From assembly GCA_036258055.1 (NCBI GenBank), contig DATAEK010000047.1, positions 1 through 14,603 of the forward strand: 14,603 nucleotides of DNA, read 5' to 3'. This DNA is from DATAEK01 sp036258055 (GTDB taxonomy: Bacteria; Acidobacteriota; Vicinamibacteria; Vicinamibacterales; 2-12-FULL-66-21). Shown one piece after another: positions 14,484 to 14,603 of this stretch; the first letter of the stretch is position 1, and every line of letters starts with the position of its first letter. A program made the translations under genes and the position numbers. A model generated the notes under the pieces. The model did not search any database and was not told the DNA's origin. It saw only the letters and a list, made by a program, of their open reading frames with translations.

Positions 14484-14603
14484 TCACTCGCTCCGGCTGA
14501 CCACCGCCGTGGCTTCGATCTCGACCAGCGCGTCTGGCTCGATGAGACCGTTGACGACCACCATCGACATCGCCGGGAAATGGCGGCCGATGATCTCGCG
14601 GTA
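14484..14603 (-). CDS. RidA (YjgF/YER057c/UK114) family protein, 5' part beyond window
   Basis: The minus strand encodes the last 39 residues before a TGA at 14484-14486: YREIIGRHFPAMSMVVVNGL followed by IEPDALVEIEATAVV. The P-A-M-S-x-V-x-V-x-x-L-x-x-x-D-A-L-V-E-I-E-A pattern is the C-terminal signature of RidA proteins. In most members this position is R(S/T)x(V/L) with the substrate-binding Arg just before; here the stretch reads FPAMSMV, with no Arg in that place, which suggests a subfamily without classical imine deaminase activity. The gene runs off the right edge, so length, start and neighbours on that side cannot be judged. Confidence 0.85.
   Translation of the reverse strand, partial: YREIIGRHFPAMSMVVVNGLIEPDALVEIEATAVVSRSE

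Noticed and set aside
14305..14487. 60-codon minus-strand frame starting at GTG over the RidA stop codon
   Set aside because: It has no ribosome-binding site, an Arg/Ser-rich chance-like composition and no resemblance to known proteins.

Overview
The window looks like a chromosomal segment of a high-GC Gram-negative soil-type bacterium, most probably an Acidobacteriota (Vicinamibacteria-like) genome or metagenomic bin. This placement is inferred from the gene types: an SBBP-repeat secreted protein with a PKD domain, a PadR regulator directly upstream of an ADOP-type (acidobacterial duplicated orphan permease) ABC permease, a Tat-exported M20 hydrolase, and many exported or lipid-anchored proteins. 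No rRNA, tRNA, CRISPR array, phage module, transposase or integrase is visible. The window is mostly ordinary cell-envelope and secretion-related genes, and I do not see a clear new multi-gene system.

Left part (1-5719): the 3' end of a RibD-type dihydrofolate-reductase-like protein, a 444-bp gap without a supported gene, then a large secreted protein with an N-terminal beta domain, seven SBBP repeats, a PKD domain and a C-terminal Cys-containing domain. It converges on an unrecognised exported protein (minus strand). A gap of about 285 bp holds a TATAAT promoter for that protein and a curious protein-like antisense reading frame. A secreted MetX-like alpha/beta hydrolase with an intact Ser-Asp-His triad follows.

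Middle (5926-8575): a Tat-exported M20-family hydrolase on the minus strand, unusual because three of the five expected metal ligands are replaced. It is transcribed divergently from a putative lipoprotein with a Rossmann/methyltransferase-like region. The 97-bp space between them carries a perfect AACTATAGTT palindrome that may be a shared promoter or operator.

Right part (8576-14603): two 17-bp direct repeats containing CTATAG overlap the predicted promoter of a padR-permease operon. These converge on a probable minus-strand operon, a HAD acid phosphatase lipoprotein followed by a multi-spanning membrane protein with a dolichol/phytol-kinase-like C-terminus. Beyond lie a roughly 60-codon remnant of a second ADOP permease, a 54-residue hydrophilic small protein with a strong ribosome-binding site, and the 3' end of a RidA (YjgF) family gene cut by the window edge.

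The points most worth checking are the ligand-depleted M20 enzyme, the CTATAG operator pair and its possible second copy, the kinase/phosphatase pair, and the small protein.
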